Positions 52,040 through 64,000 of a DNA stretch of 64,000 nt are shown piece after piece; the stretch's first letter is position 1, and the number at the start of each line of letters is the position of its first letter. The DNA is taken from positions 15,448,001-15,512,000 of the forward strand of contig NC_058047.1 in NCBI RefSeq assembly GCF_020085105.1, in the 5' to 3' direction. A program made the position numbers and the translations under genes. The notes under the pieces were generated by a model. It worked only from the letters and a program-made list of their open reading frames with translations. It made no database searches and was not told where the DNA came from. Origin of the DNA: Siniperca chuatsi (taxonomy: Eukaryota; Chordata; Actinopteri; Centrarchiformes; Sinipercidae).

Positions 52040-52375
52040 GGGAAGCACAGTGGCTCAGTGTGTAGCCCACCAGCTAGCTCAGGTCACCCTGTGTCTGTGT
52101 GGGTTCCCTCCGGGTGCTTCTGTGAATGCAAGTGTGAGTGCTTGTCTATTGACGTGTGTCAGCCCCGTGATAGGCTGGCTACCTGTCCAGGTTGAACCCC
52201 ACATCTCACCCAGTACGTGCAGAGATAAGCCCCTTTTTATACAGCCTGTTCAAGGTGGGAATGTTGAGCCATTATTTCGCCTCGCTGTTCTGTATAAAAC
52301 GTCTCCACCCCTGCCACCCTGCAAAGGAGAACCTGGTGCAGATAATGGATGGGTTCCATTGCTCTCCAAGTACTG
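52040..52375 (+). repeat. Degenerate copy of a common teleost interspersed repeat
   Basis: GCACAGTGGCTCAGTGTGTA resembles the tRNA-like head; GTGTGGGTTCCCTCCGGGTG and TGATAGGCTGGCTACCTGTC are its conserved inner blocks. Degraded, without clear ends. Confidence 0.6.
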
Positions 52376-52560
52376 ACACAACAATTTAAGTTTTAAGCGG
52401 ATCAGCTGGCCGTACACGTGTACACTTTTGCACCTACAGGACAGTCATGTACAATACATACACACATGCACATGGGTACAGTGTGTTTAATTTGTTTTTT
52501 AAACTGAGTCTGATTAATCAATTTGTTTGTACAAGCCTAAGCAGGCATGAGGGGCTGCAA

Positions 52561-52622
52561 ATTAATTCAACTTTATTCAGATAGCCCTTTCCCCCCCCCC
52601 CAAAGCACTTTTACAAATTCAA
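52561..52622. repeat. Fragment of a dispersed fish repeat
   Basis: AATTCAACTTTATTCAGATA followed by GCCCTTT, a C run and AAAGCACTTTTAC resembles the terminus of a common interspersed repeat. Confidence 0.4.
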
Positions 52623-53573
52623 ATATTAATAATATTCCTATATAACAGTTTATCTGTACTGTACAATAAACAAACAACTGTGAGACAAACTGAGATGTAG
52701 CCTTTTAATACTACAGTGTCAAGTATTTGACTCATAATGAATAGATACTCTCATCAACAAGGAGGAGTTGGCAGGCAACACATTAATGTCAACAAGGACA
52801 CACTGCATGGGAAACTTATTTTTTTATTTGATACAATTTTGGCAAATCGATTGCCTCAATTAATATATTTTGCAATTAAGAGAGCGTCCACCTGGCGGCA
52901 GACCTGTGCAGAGAAGATGATTGTTTTCTGACAAACAAAAGGCTTCTTATTAAATGTGGTTGTAGAAACCACATATTGTAGAAGACGCAAAATGCTACTG
53001 ACAAATAAAATGTTATGTGCAGTAACACCCTATTTTTTATTTAGTTATTTATTTTTACAATTTTAACAATAAAAGCTCCTGCAGATGAATGCAGAGTGAT
53101 GGAGTCTTTTGTTGGACTTGTAGGACACTGCAATCAGCAGCTATTAAACATCAAAGTGCACCTCATAGTCATGCTTTTCCTGAATCCTGGAGGGGGAAGC
53201 ATGCTGTAGTAAGTGTGGGTGGCTTTATGAATCATCCTCAGAGATGGGAGGGGCCCTTCTGGTAAAACATCCCTGTGAGCAGGGAGCGTCACCACAGTCA
53301 ACAGCAGCAATGTAATTTCTGCGCAGGTCAAAGCTTTTTTTGCAAGAACCCCCCCCCACCCAAAAAAAAGAACAACAGCAGCCTCCGCGGCTTTAGCTTT
53401 GCCGCCGGTGCAGCAACCAGTCTCCACTCCTCTTGTCATTTTATTTTTATGATTTTCAGCGTCACATCCCTCTGGCCGGAGGAATGTAGAGACGGAGTGC
53501 TTTAAAAATAGCATCCTCTCCTCTGACAGCGCTGCTCCGGTGGCTCCGCAGCACTGTGGTGCGAGAAGCAGGA

Positions 53574-53597
53574 ATGCGAAGATGGCTGCAGACCTAG
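53574..53597 (+). other. Short upstream open frame overlapping usp13 start
   Basis: An ATG eight bases before the usp13 ATG, in another frame, encodes MRRWLQT and stops at 53595-53597. It has G at -3. The usp13 ATG has A at -3 and G at +4 and so is the stronger start. Confidence 0.45.
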
Positions 53598-54225
53598 GAG
53601 AGCTGCTGGTCCCATTCATGCCCACCATCAGAGTGCCCAGAACAGGAGACAGGGTTTTCAAGAGCGAGTGCGTCTTTTCCTTCGACTCTCCCGTAAGTGT
53701 CTGCCTCTCAAACACACACATCGGCACCGCGACATGGGCGTAATGTTTGGGGCTGACTTGTCTGATTTGGCTAGGTTTAGCAACACACGTGAATCCGCTG
53801 TAACGTGTGTGTGTGTGTGTCTCCCGTGAACTTGAAAATAAATAATTAAATGTTGTTTACATCTCAGGCGAGAGGGATAGAAGGGGTTCCCTTTGTGCAG
53901 GGGGGAGGTAGACGGTCCAGTTCAGGAAACATTACCGCTTCAACCAGGCCAGTTATTCCAGTAAATACACAAGCTACCACACCTGCCTGTAGCTTTGAAT
54001 GTATTTGAAAAGCTTTAGCAGCCCTGTCAGGTTGCGGTGTTTGAAGCAGCTGCTGTGTGTGTGTGTGTGTGTGTGTCGCTCGGTGGTGAGTTTGCAGCCA
54101 CCTTATGGTGTTTGTAATTTATAATTTGTCTAAAAATGGACTTGAAGTGTGTCAGTGGTACTTAGCTGGATGTCTGTAATATTTCCATCATATATGCTTA
54201 CAACACTGAATTTGTCTTTAGTTGT

Positions 54226-54265
<40 letters not shown>

Positions 54266-57200
54266 GATAGCCAATATACCAATCAGTTCATGGTGTGATG
54301 TACAGTTAAAACTCACTACTGTGTGTAATAGTGAGTTTACAATGACCAAGCAAAAATTCATGCTATCCATGATAGTATTGTACTCATTTATTGACTTAAA
54401 GTAAGTTTTTATTCTCAATAGTAGTGGGGCCTGTAGGGGCCTTTATAATGTCTTTTTATGTCATTGTGTCACTAGAGAGTTTGAGTTTTGTTCATAGAAA
54501 ATCTCATGACCCATATTTTGACGCATGTTTTCATTTATTTTGTCATTTTCTGTTTCTTCTGTGATTAAGGCAGTAGTGAAAGGGCATCAAAACATTGACT
54601 ATTTTGATTTATTTACATTTTTTAAAGCTTTTTAAATGTCAGAATCTACAGTTTTGGCACAGAGTTCAAACTTTCCTGTGCTCGTTAAGACTCGTGGCAT
54701 ATAAATTCTGAGTTTTTGGCTCTTAACACGTTCCACATACAACAAAAAACCTACTTTCTCAACGGAAACCGTTTTTAAAGGTGACTCAGCTGTCTAGAGT
54801 TCATCATGTTGGCCTGAGGACTGGTTTATTTTTGTCCTTGCACTGTTGAAGCTCATATGTCACTCTGGGCCACTTAAAGGTTTATCACAGGGGTTTATAA
54901 GGGCTACACTGATTGCAGTTTTAGGTTAGTTTTGAAGGAGTATTCTTGATGCATTTTTCCACAGTCCACGTGTGAAAGTGTTTAAAACAACTTAAATGTG
55001 TGTCACTGGTCACATGCGGATCTTTTGAATGTGACAAAATGATCAAACCTTTGTATCCTGTAACAAGCTGTTTTAGATACACTAAGTCAACTTGAGATGT
55101 GACATGTGTGGGCCTCAGTCCACAGGCATGCACTCACCAGCAGTTTAATGAGGATTAATGAGGTTACTACTTTGTTTTTAAACTGGAGCAAAACCTGCAG
55201 GTCCTCAGTGCCCCAAAAGCAAAGAGGTACTATTTTGTCAATTAAATTAATTTCTATGTAACAGGATGGCCATTTTCTTTAGTTGAAACAACACCAGCAG
55301 CAAAATTGATCAATCAAATTTCTTGTATGAAACTAAATTTCAGAGCTTAATCCCATTTTGGAGACATTCTTTGGCTAAAATAACATGTTAAAGGTGACTG
55401 TGATGTTGTAGATTAATAGTAAAAACCAGGCTTTTCAGCAGCAGACATTTTCTCTATAAAAATTAGTGAAAGAGTGCTGGAACAGATTTTTGTCCGTTTG
55501 ACAAGATTGACTAGAAAGACTGTTTGGGCAAGAAGGCCCTTTTGAAAATGTGCTTGCAGAATCATTGGCACACATCTCTTACTTGCATTTCCACTGCGCA
55601 TGTTGTGTTAAAATTTTTCCAACTAGTGCCAGGTAGTGTGGAACAAAATACAGCTCATCACAATACATTTCTTGAGACTGATTGTTCCACTGAAAACCGA
55701 GCTTTGGTTTTTGTCACGACAGTCATTTGCTTTTATGGAAATGATTATTCTCACCCCATTTTCACTGTGAAATACATTTAATAAAGTTAAAATGCCACCT
55801 TTCCCCTATGTGTTCAATTAGAAAAGGCATTGTAAGAAGGAATACATGTGTGAGGATATATATAATACACTGCAAGTAGTCTCTCTGAAATTAGGCAAAA
55901 TAAAGATACCAATTCTAAGAGCTAGAATATGATAAAATAGATTTAGTGTGTAATGGGCACTTTTCAAGGTTTTCAATGTGTTCAATGTGCTGTTGTGTTG
56001 ATGGTTGTTCACCTCGTGCTGCTGTTCATTGGTACTGTTTGCTTTGTTTGTTCAGGAGTCAGAGGGAGGCCTGTATGTGTGTATGAACACATTCCTCGGC
56101 TTTGGACGAGAACATGTGGAGAGACATTATCGCAAAACAGGACAGAGTGTTTACATGCACCTCAAACGACATGTCAAAGAGGTGAGTTTTACACCTGCCT
56201 GTGTTTTTATTGGGTACTGATTTTAATGGCACCCCGGTAATGGCAGTTGGAGGCAGTAATAGTAGTAAGAATGAGAATAATAATCTTTGTTTACAGTAAT
56301 CAGTAAAACAGTAATACACAAAAGAGACAATGAGAGAGACATTAATATGATAGATATTAATGATATTGATCAAGAATAGAACAGAAAAGTCAAATACAAC
56401 CATGATGAAGTGGTGACAATCAATGATATATGAAATCCTCAAACGTAAAACTTTGTAAAACTGATCTCAGTTGCATACAAATGTTGATTTAATTCATACT
56501 TGACATAGTTATGCACAAAATATTCATACAGTTTGCGAGTTTCACAACATACTAAAGTAGCAAGGTGGAACTAAAAAATCGCTAATACTTTACTTTAACC
56601 CCCTATTTAACATTAATAAGCACTATATACACATTTAACATTTAACATGACATTATACAACTATAACGCCTTCTATGGGCACCCATTAGGTGAGGCTGCT
56701 GTATAAACAGTTAATGAATGATAATATAGTAAAACTGTTGTATTAATATAAAACATGTCTTTATATGAAAAGCTCTAATTGTTGACAAACACTCTACATT
56801 AATAAACAATTACAAAAGTCCTTATATCTGCTTATAACTACATTATATTGTGTTATAAACAATTTATTAAACGTTTGTATACTGCTCATAAATGATAAAT
56901 AGGGGGACTGAAAGTAAATTGTTACCCATTCCACAATTAAAGAACTTATGTGTCTTTCAGTTGTTAACGCTGTCAGGATTACAGGTTAAATTCTGCAGAA
57001 GTATGCAATACTGTAATGTGCTTTAGATAAAAAGGTACACTGTGTGACCTGAATTGCTGATATCATAATGCCATTATTATTTTGAACATCAGTGATTAAA
57101 TTACATTGTATGACCTGCATATACTTGAATGCTTGGTCAGTGACATTTAATTATAAAAAGATGAATTAGACCTGACTGTTTTTGACCTTCAGACTGAGGC

Positions 57201-60200
57201 CTGTCTGAGTGTTTTCAGCTCTGTATCTATTTATCTGTACTCTCCATATCACAACTAAAACTGTTTCGTTTGTATATATTTTGGTAATGCTTTATTTTAC
57301 GGTTCCCTTATTTCCTAATAATTTCCTATGAAGTTTCCCAAAATGAACCTGGTAATTTGGTACTAATTATGTGGAAATTAGAGACAGTTTTCATTTGGTA
57401 CACTCCCAAATAATTAATTCAAATTAAATTCCAGCGAAACCTTGAGAATCTTATCGTCAGTGCACAGCAGGTCAGCTGAACATGCAAAAATGTGAAATTT
57501 GTTTACAGCATACAATTCAATATATATATAGAGAATAAAGTTTCCAATGATGCATACATATTTATATACATATTTTCTTGGAGCATTTCCTTTAAGGTCA
57601 TTCTTATTTCCCCTATAATTAGTTCCAGTTGACATAGTTTTTTCCAATTAATGTCCATAAAAATGATCAAGCAAATATTCTGAAAATACGCACCCATAAT
57701 ATAAAGTGTATAAAAAAGATACTGAACATTGTAATGCATTATATTATTAGGCGTTTCTGTTTTTTTGTCCATCCCAGAATGTATAAAGAATTAACTCAAC
57801 GACGCACTCGTGGACCCAAAAAAGCCCTCTTTTAAAAGTTGATGGTGAACAACAAAGACCTTAGCTGCTGCCGTGTTTTCGCACTGGCTCTAATTGCCCT
57901 CAGATAAGCGCTGCTTTGTAAAGAGCTGCTATTTCCATGCCTGGATCTGGCCAGAAACAGCTGCTCACATTCTGCAGGCTCCTGTGTCTGCTGTCTTTCC
58001 CCCCCCCATGAGTCCACTTGGTCTCGAGTGTGTCAGCATTCTCTGTCTTTCTGTCTGTCGGCTGCCTTAGTCCTCCTCCCTACCGAGTGAACGGGAAGCA
58101 GTCACCTGAACCTGATAGGATTACCAGGAAACTAGTCGGTGGCGCTGGGTTGTTTTGCTGCCAGCTAGTCATTTTGCAGATTCAAATTTTAGTGAATTCA
58201 CTGACAAAGTGGTTTCTGTTTGTTGATTGATGCATGCATCACGGCTGATACATGTTTGTCTATCAGTCTGTTGAAGATTGATTGTTTTATTTGGACAGTA
58301 TGTAGTGGAGAAAAAAGAGATGATAGAATGCACTCTACAGGCAAAGACAGGCCCAACACATGACATACTGTAAATGATATCTGTCCAAGTCTACATCTCA
58401 AACTGTGCAACTAAAGCAGTTTAATTTATCATTCTTTAATTTTGACTCTGACACGGAAGGGGGTTTTCCCCTTGCCCTGTAACCCGACCTGGCAACTGGA
58501 ACATCCAGCATCTATTTCTAACAAAATGACAACCATCTAGACCTTCTGTCACAGCACAGCATAAAAGCTTTTCTAGCATTTTACAACCAGAATCAGCAAA
58601 GGTGTTAAAAGATGTTTTTAATGTGATAAGGGTTCTTTGATCCAATTTAAACTTTTCCTTCCTGTTTCCCACAGAAAGCCACAGGAGCTGCAGGAGGCGC
58701 CGTCCCCAGACGAAGAAATGGAAAAGTGTTTCTAGGTAGGTTAGGTTTGAGTTAGAGGCAGTGGTGAAAGAAGTACTTAAGTAAAAGTACCAATTCCACT
58801 ATGTAAAAATACTCCATTACAAGTAAAAATCCTGCATTCAAAATGTTACTTAAGTGAAAGAAGTATTATTAGTAAAATATACTTAAGTATCAAAAGTAAA
58901 AGTTGTGACTGATTATTATATATGACATTATTAGATTGTTAACACTGATGCATCAATGTGTAAGCAGCATTGTAATGTTGTAGCTGGTGGAGCTATTTTT
59001 GTCTATTTTATATACAGTTAGATAGTTTAGTCCAGTAGTTCCCAATCTCTTAAGGGTTACAAAATAAATCTGAGGGGATGTGAAATGATTAATGGAGCAC
59101 AGAAGAAGAAAAAATAAAATTCTGCTACACAAATGTGTACTCATTTTTGGGATTTTAATCTAATCTTTGCTTCTGGGGTGTAAATATTAGAGAGTTTTAA
59201 CTCTTCTGGGCTTGAAAATGCATTTAAACGAAACCATCTGAGAAGTTAAGAGGGGAAATGTCTCTTTTGTGGAACCATTGGCTTAATGCATTGTTTTTTA
59301 GAATATTATCCAATTATTTATGTAAAATCTTAATATGAAACGTAAGTACTAACTATAGCTGTCAGATAAATGTACTGGAGTAAAAAGTACAGAATTTCCC
59401 TCAGAAATGTAGTGGAGTAGAAGTATAAATCTCACAACTGTAATGTGATGTAATATGTAATGAATGTACTCTGTTATATTCCACTACTGGTTAGAGGCTG
59501 GACTAAACTCCTCTTGGCCACTGGTGTTCTCATCATAGCTGAAAACAAAGTGAAGCTTGTTGGTGGTAGAAAAAAGGTTGCATTTTACATCTTTACCTCT
59601 CTCTGCTAAGAGAACCCCCTCCATTACAAGCTGGTGTTATTGTTTGTTACACTGTGGTGACCCGCCAGCTGCCCCTCCAGCCAGCCTTTACCCAAAGCGT
59701 CAGGTATTTCCCATGATGAGACCTCTCCTCCTCCTCCTCCTCCTCCTCCTCCTCCTCCTCCTCCTCCTGTGCTCCAAATATAGCCCATATATTTGTATAT
59801 GTGGTTGGTAACTGTTCTAAATCAAAGCCTGGCCTACTCCTCTCCTCCTCCCCCTCTTCGACTTGGGAAGGGGGTGTTTGGTCGCCAGCCTCTCAGCTGC
59901 CACCACCTGTCAATCTCCTTTCTAGGCTGACACACTTCTACTGCAGCTATGACACTGCTCGGAGAGGACCAGGTGTCTCTCCCCCCCCACTGCTGGCCTG
60001 ACGGGGGGAGGAATTCCTTCCACTCAACCTCTATGTAATTGACGTTGCTGTTCTCTTATCATCCAGAGTTTAATAGACTTTAATATCCATTGCCTTCGAT
60101 ATGACTGCTGTACATTAGGTCAACCCTCTAGCCAACGTCTGACTCTCTGATATGAATTTGTCAGGCTCCTCCTAAGAGCTCCTTCTCTGGGACGATTCTC

Positions 60201-63200
60201 GCTGTCATCCATTTTGGATGTTTGATGTGACAGCGGGCATGTATGTATCTGCCGTCATCTCCATACCAGTCCACTGATCTAATCAAGCCGCTAACTGGTA
60301 ACGTCAGACGTTACCATGAAACCAGTGGGCACACTAACAATGTCAGGGATAACCTATGATCCTGTTTCTCATGAGTCATTACACGACTTTAGGCTGTGGA
60401 GGATGGACAACTCAATACGGAGAGTGATTTACACATTTCACATTAAAAAATCTTTCTTGATATCTCTATAGCTCTTTGATAAGAGCTGAAATGATAGTTG
60501 ATTAATCCATTAGCTGACTGACTGAAAATTAATTGACGGCAAAAATGTTTTTCATTGTGAGGATTTAACGCTTCTCTTTGTCTTCCTTGATCGTAAACTA
60601 GGGCTGACACAAATTATTTTTATTATCGATTAATCTGCCTATTATTTTCTCAATTCTTGATTACCCATTGTTTAGTCTAAAAAAAGTCAGAAAATTGTAA
60701 CAAATATCCATTAAAAGTTCCTATATTCCAGGGTGATGTCCTCAAATGCCTTGTTTTGTATGACAAACAGCCCAAAAACCAAAGATATAAATCTCTATAT
60801 ATTTATATATAGAACAGAACAAGCAGAAAACTAGCTGGAACCAGAGAATGTTTTAAGTTTTTGTTTAAAAAAATAACTGAATGTAAACTAAATGTCTTCA
60901 GGTTCTGGACTGTTGGTTGGACAAAATAAGATGTCATCTCAGGCTTTAGGAAAGTGTGATGGACATTTTTCACTATTTTCTGACATTTTATAGACCAAAC
61001 GATTAGTCAAGAAAATACCAAGCAGATTAATTAATAAGGAAAATAATTGTTAGTTGCAGCCCTAATTTTGATCATTTAGTTTCATTATGTGATCAGTAAT
61101 GAAATGAGGGTGCCATAGCTGCACAGACAAAGCCATCCTCAGTACTGCTTAGTAACTCTATAAGTTGCTGGTGATAAGAGTGTGTGATAAATGCCTAAAT
61201 ATAGCTCTGCGTGAATTGTGTCTGAGCAAAAGAGTCATCAGCATCGTATGAGGTCATCCTGTCACTCTTGTAAAAAAAGATGCCATTGATGGTTTACTTG
61301 TTCTGGTTGTACTCACTGCATCCTCAGACTATTATGGCATGGAAGTAAATGGTCGAAGCAAGAACATAAAAAAGCACAGACCTCACACTCAAGAGCAGAA
61401 AAGAACAGAACATAAAATAAAAATAACCAAGAACAAAGTCGATTATGACATGCTCACCAGGTAACGTCAGTCAGCATTGTCTTTAGCAGCAGTGCCTGTC
61501 TAACTGCAGCTGACTGGATGTTTACTTCCTCCCCTGTAGATTTAGAGCTAAACCGTGATTTTAACGGAGAGGACTATGAATATGAAGACGAGGCCAAGCT
61601 CGTCATTTTTCCAGACCACTTCGAGATCCCCTTACCAAATATTGAGGAGTTGCCCGCTCTGGTCAGTGAGTCGCTGCTGCACGGGCTTTGTGTGTTTCCA
61701 TGCTTGTCAGGAGGCTGCGCTCAGTGGTTCCCCTGTCACTGAACAGACAGGTTGGTGGTTCTTGTCTTGAAGAGCCGCAAAGCCTGAATCTCTTCATTTG
61801 TTTAGATTTAAGTTTCATGGTCACAAATTTTCTAATTTAATATAAGTTAATAAGTTGTGGAAGCTCAGAGTTTCCCCAATGCTTTACTTAACCTCTAGTA
61901 GCTGTTAGCCTACCTACAAGTTTTCATTTGGATGGGTTTTGGTGGAAGATTTTGGCATAAAGTCTGTTTAATAGGCTACTCTTTGCCAGTAAAAGATTCT
62001 GGGGAGCCACTGGATGCACACACTGTATAGGTGCTCTCATCACTTCTGGCTCTGTGTGTCACTGCTTGCATGGAGTACTCCTGTTTTTATTTGTCTTTAG
62101 AGCAGTATGAGCTTCTGCACTGAATGAGGCTTGCTTTTGGCATGTCATTGGTTTAATTTTTCAATGTCTTTTATGCATGTGTCATTTAATGTTGTGAATG
62201 TACAAATTGTGATGTTGAGCATAGTTTTTTTTACATAATTTAATTTGCATATTTTTTACATTTACTGGGAAAACACCTGGTGACTACCCTTCTTGTTTTA
62301 AAATGTTTTGCACGGTTTGTTTCTGCGCTGCAGTAGCAATATGGAGCCGCTCTGTCTTCCTATGCTGGATCAGTCGCTTTATGTGGCACAGCTTCACAAT
62401 GTCTTGCATAGATCTTGCATGTCCACTATTGTTCTTTCTATTTACTGTTATTGACAACTTACATTTACGGTACATTGATAGAAGTTTAATGTTTCTACAG
62501 TAGTAAAAAATAAATTCTTAACTGTTAAAAACAGAGAGATGTTCTTAATCCCTGATGTTTTCATTTAAGAAGAAGGTTGATATATTTTCAACATGACCTC
62601 AATCACACTCACTTCCACAAGTTAATTCTGTCTCTGCTGTTTCCTCTGATGTTCAGGTGACCATCGCCTGTGATGCAGTGCTCAATGCACCATCAGCTTT
62701 CAAGAAGCAAGAGCCTGAATCCTGGGAGGAGGAGATCCAGGTGTCCAGACATGCCAGGAGCCTCAGACAGCTGGATAATGGGGTCAGGATCCTACCCAGG
62801 TAGGAAAGGCACCAAGCCAAGATGAACTGTTGCGTTTGTGTAGCCATTCACATGGCTTAATCTGGTGGAATATTGTAAAACGAGCCACTTTAATGACAGC
62901 GATCGATTCTGTTACTTTCTCAGCAGGTTCAGCCTTCTGGGGTTCACCAGAAAACATCTTCAGGGTTTTTCCTCACAGAAGTGTGTTTGTTAGTGTTAGA
63001 ATAGACAAGTCATTCTTATAGAAGTAGAGGAAGTCATTGCTCATCATTTCTCACAGGTTTCTTTTGATTATTGTACACAAGAAGTTTTTAAAGTGTTTCT
63101 TTTACATTCCACAGAAAGAATATGAAAATAACTGTCAAAGCTGGTCACTGTTTATGTAGAAGTAAAATTTTGTAACAGTTATGCAGCACTCGTGCTTGTG

Positions 63201-63876
63201 TGGAGATTGACTGAAAGTAAACAGTGGTAAAGAAAATGATCCATTGGAAAGTGGTAGTATTGAAACAAGGCATCATAATTTTAATATCTCTGTTTAATTT
63301 AAGCAAACTGCCAGAAGAGCTGAAACATTGTAACCATGCATTGCTGGGGCCCTTACATTGCTTCTTGACTCCTAAAGTCCTATTGTCAGATCCTAACCAT
63401 TGGAAGAATATTGCCCTCTGTTCTGTGAAAAATGGCAAAGGTTAGAGATAGAGTTTTATTTTTGATTTAATATGTTTAACAGATTTGCAAGTCAACCGAT
63501 GACTGCATTACTTTGTCTCTTGCTGTTTGCCTTGTTTATCCGGTCTGTTAACAGTCAAAATTTAAATCTGATTGATTCTGCTTGTGAGCAAAATGCAATT
63601 TTTTGATCCTTCAGTGAGTCATTGCATGACTGCAGGATAAAAAAAGACAACAACACAACAGTAAGAAGAGTCTCTGTTTCTTTGCTATCAGTGGCTGGAA
63701 GTGTCAGAAGTGCGAGATGAGAGAAAACCTGTGGCTGAACCTGACGGATGGAGCAGTGCTCTGTGGGAAGTGGTTCTTTGATGGGAGCGGAGGCAATGGC
63801 CACGCTCTAGAGCACTACAGAGAGACCAACTACCCTCTGGCTGTCAAACTGGACACCATCACCCCAGACGGAGCAG
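53582..63876 (+). CDS. usp13: Ubiquitin specific peptidase 13, first six exons (3' part outside window)
   Basis: USP13 (isopeptidase T-3) is a deubiquitinase linked to ER-associated degradation, autophagy and stability of several proteins. Exons here: 53582-53692, 56056-56181, 58675-58735, 61540-61661, 62657-62799, 63692-63876. They join in frame to 249 complete codons with one base left for the next exon. The protein begins [20 protein letters not shown]. Exons 2-5 encode the N-terminal variant zinc-finger region ([20 protein letters not shown]). Exon 6 is the UBP zinc finger with Cys192, Cys195, Cys212 and His225. The sequence CGKWFF is USP13-like; USP5 has CGRRYF. The catalytic domain and UBA domains lie right of the window. 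Exon 4 uses a GTCAGT donor. Human USP13 has a longer N-terminus, which is not evident here. Position beside ndufb5 is as in mammals. Confidence 0.93.
54227..54260. repeat. Poly(T) tract in usp13 intron 1
   Basis: About 34 consecutive T. No retroposon body or target duplication was identified beside it. The remainder of intron 1 (53693-56055) has a GT run at 54053-54075 and nothing else that I can name. Confidence 0.95.
56580..56910. repeat. Possible degenerate interspersed repeat in usp13 intron 2
   Basis: Phrases such as TAACCCCCTATTTAACATTA and ATTATACAACTATAACGCC resemble a dispersed repeat family of fish. Ends not defined. A similar case is 57280-57400 (CTTTATTTTACGGTTCCCTT). Confidence 0.35.
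58759..59489. mobile_element. hAT-type element with perfect 8-bp target duplication, 24 bp from usp13 exon 3
   Basis: The 731-bp element starts CAGTGGTGAAAGAAG, ends ATTCCACTACTG, and is flanked by GTTAGAGG at 58751-58758 and 59490-59497. The terminal regions are rich in AAGTAC and AAAGTAC motifs that I recognise from a widespread fish repeat. The middle (about 58920-59330) is different and may be a nested older element. No transposase frame. Confidence 0.85.
59722..59768. repeat. (CTC)n microsatellite
   Basis: About 15 CTC units in usp13 intron 3. They translate as a Leu run, which is an artefact. Confidence 0.95.
60481..61064 (-). mobile_element. Nested hAT-type MITEs in opposite orientation
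   Basis: The outer element starts AAGAGCTGAAATGATAG and ends TTAGTTGCAGCCCTA, with flanks TCTTTGAT (60473-60480) and ATTTTGAT (61065-61072), 6 of 8 matching. Inside it a second copy begins TAGGGCTGACACAAA at 60599 with flanks TCGTAAAC (60591-60598) and ATGTAAAC (60881-60888), again 6 of 8. The outer core resumes after 60880 exactly where it was broken (GTAAACTAAATGTCTTC). Confidence 0.65.
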
Positions 63877-64000
63877 GTCTGAGACACATGACACATGACA
63901 GGTTATCCTAAACTGTTGCATGAAACCAGAATCTGAGTTATTACATGGTGTTGGTGATCAGTGTCCTTTAAATTGTTTTTGTTTTAATAACATCAGATTA

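Larger units (their letters stand above)
51940..53581. other. Spacer between ndufb5 and usp13, including usp13 promoter region
   Basis: Contains repeat fragments at 52040-52375 and 52561-52622. From about 53370 CpG density rises (CCTCCGCGGC, TGCCGCCGGTGC), consistent with the usp13 promoter. The minus-strand open frame at 53134-53727 is taken as a chance product of this GC-rich stretch. Confidence 0.5.

Noticed and set aside
53134-53727. 197-codon open frame on the minus strand over usp13 exon 1
   Set aside because: Antisense to a real exon and its CpG-rich promoter; no recognisable family, low-complexity Leu and Ala runs.
56182-58674. Hidden gene in usp13 intron 2
   Set aside because: Only short AT-rich frames and repeat-like phrases; no conserved motif or exon structure.

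Overview
This window is vertebrate nuclear DNA, almost certainly from a ray-finned fish and probably a percomorph. The genes are split by GT-AG introns, the encoded proteins are close to human ones, and the spacers are full of CA, TA and TAA microsatellites and of short DNA transposons typical of teleosts. No rRNA, tRNA or CRISPR array was seen. Gene names come from protein families I recognise by eye. All exon borders were placed by hand, and for every complete gene the exon lengths add up to an uninterrupted reading frame.

Layout, left to right: the last two coding exons of mfn1 (+, 349-1573); gnb4 (-, 9 coding exons, 8220-16158, with a long 3' UTR reaching about 3420 and a probable non-coding first exon near 22833); an AT-rich spacer of about 8 kb with transposons and possible enhancers (23100-31300); aldh7a1 (-, whole reading frame in one exon, 31305-32933); actl6a (+, 14 exons, 34601-43350); mrpl47 (-, 7 exons, 44597-47753); ndufb5 (+, 6 exons, 47999-51839); and the first six exons of usp13 (+, 53582-63876, running off the window).

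The order and directions mfn1, gnb4, actl6a, mrpl47, ndufb5, usp13 match the human 3q26 block as I know it, which strongly supports the names. aldh7a1 is the extra member. It lies between gnb4 and actl6a, has no intron in its coding region although the human gene has many, and appears to be transcribed from a 5' exon placed head to head with actl6a. An intact retrogene that took over a shared promoter is the most interesting reading.

The genes are mostly housekeeping. mfn1, mrpl47 and ndufb5 serve mitochondria and aldh7a1 has a likely mitochondrial leader. mrpl47 and ndufb5 share a 245-bp divergent promoter with YY1-like motifs. actl6a is a chromatin remodelling subunit, gnb4 a G-protein beta subunit and usp13 a deubiquitinase.

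The clearest structural finding outside genes is a set of short non-autonomous hAT-type elements. Eight copies were traced to both ends; six have perfect or 7-of-8 matching 8-bp target duplications and two (a nested pair) have 6-of-8 matches. One copy carries an internal duplication, and one sits in the mfn1 3' UTR. A separate 0.67-kb foldback repeat lies in the gnb4 3' UTR.
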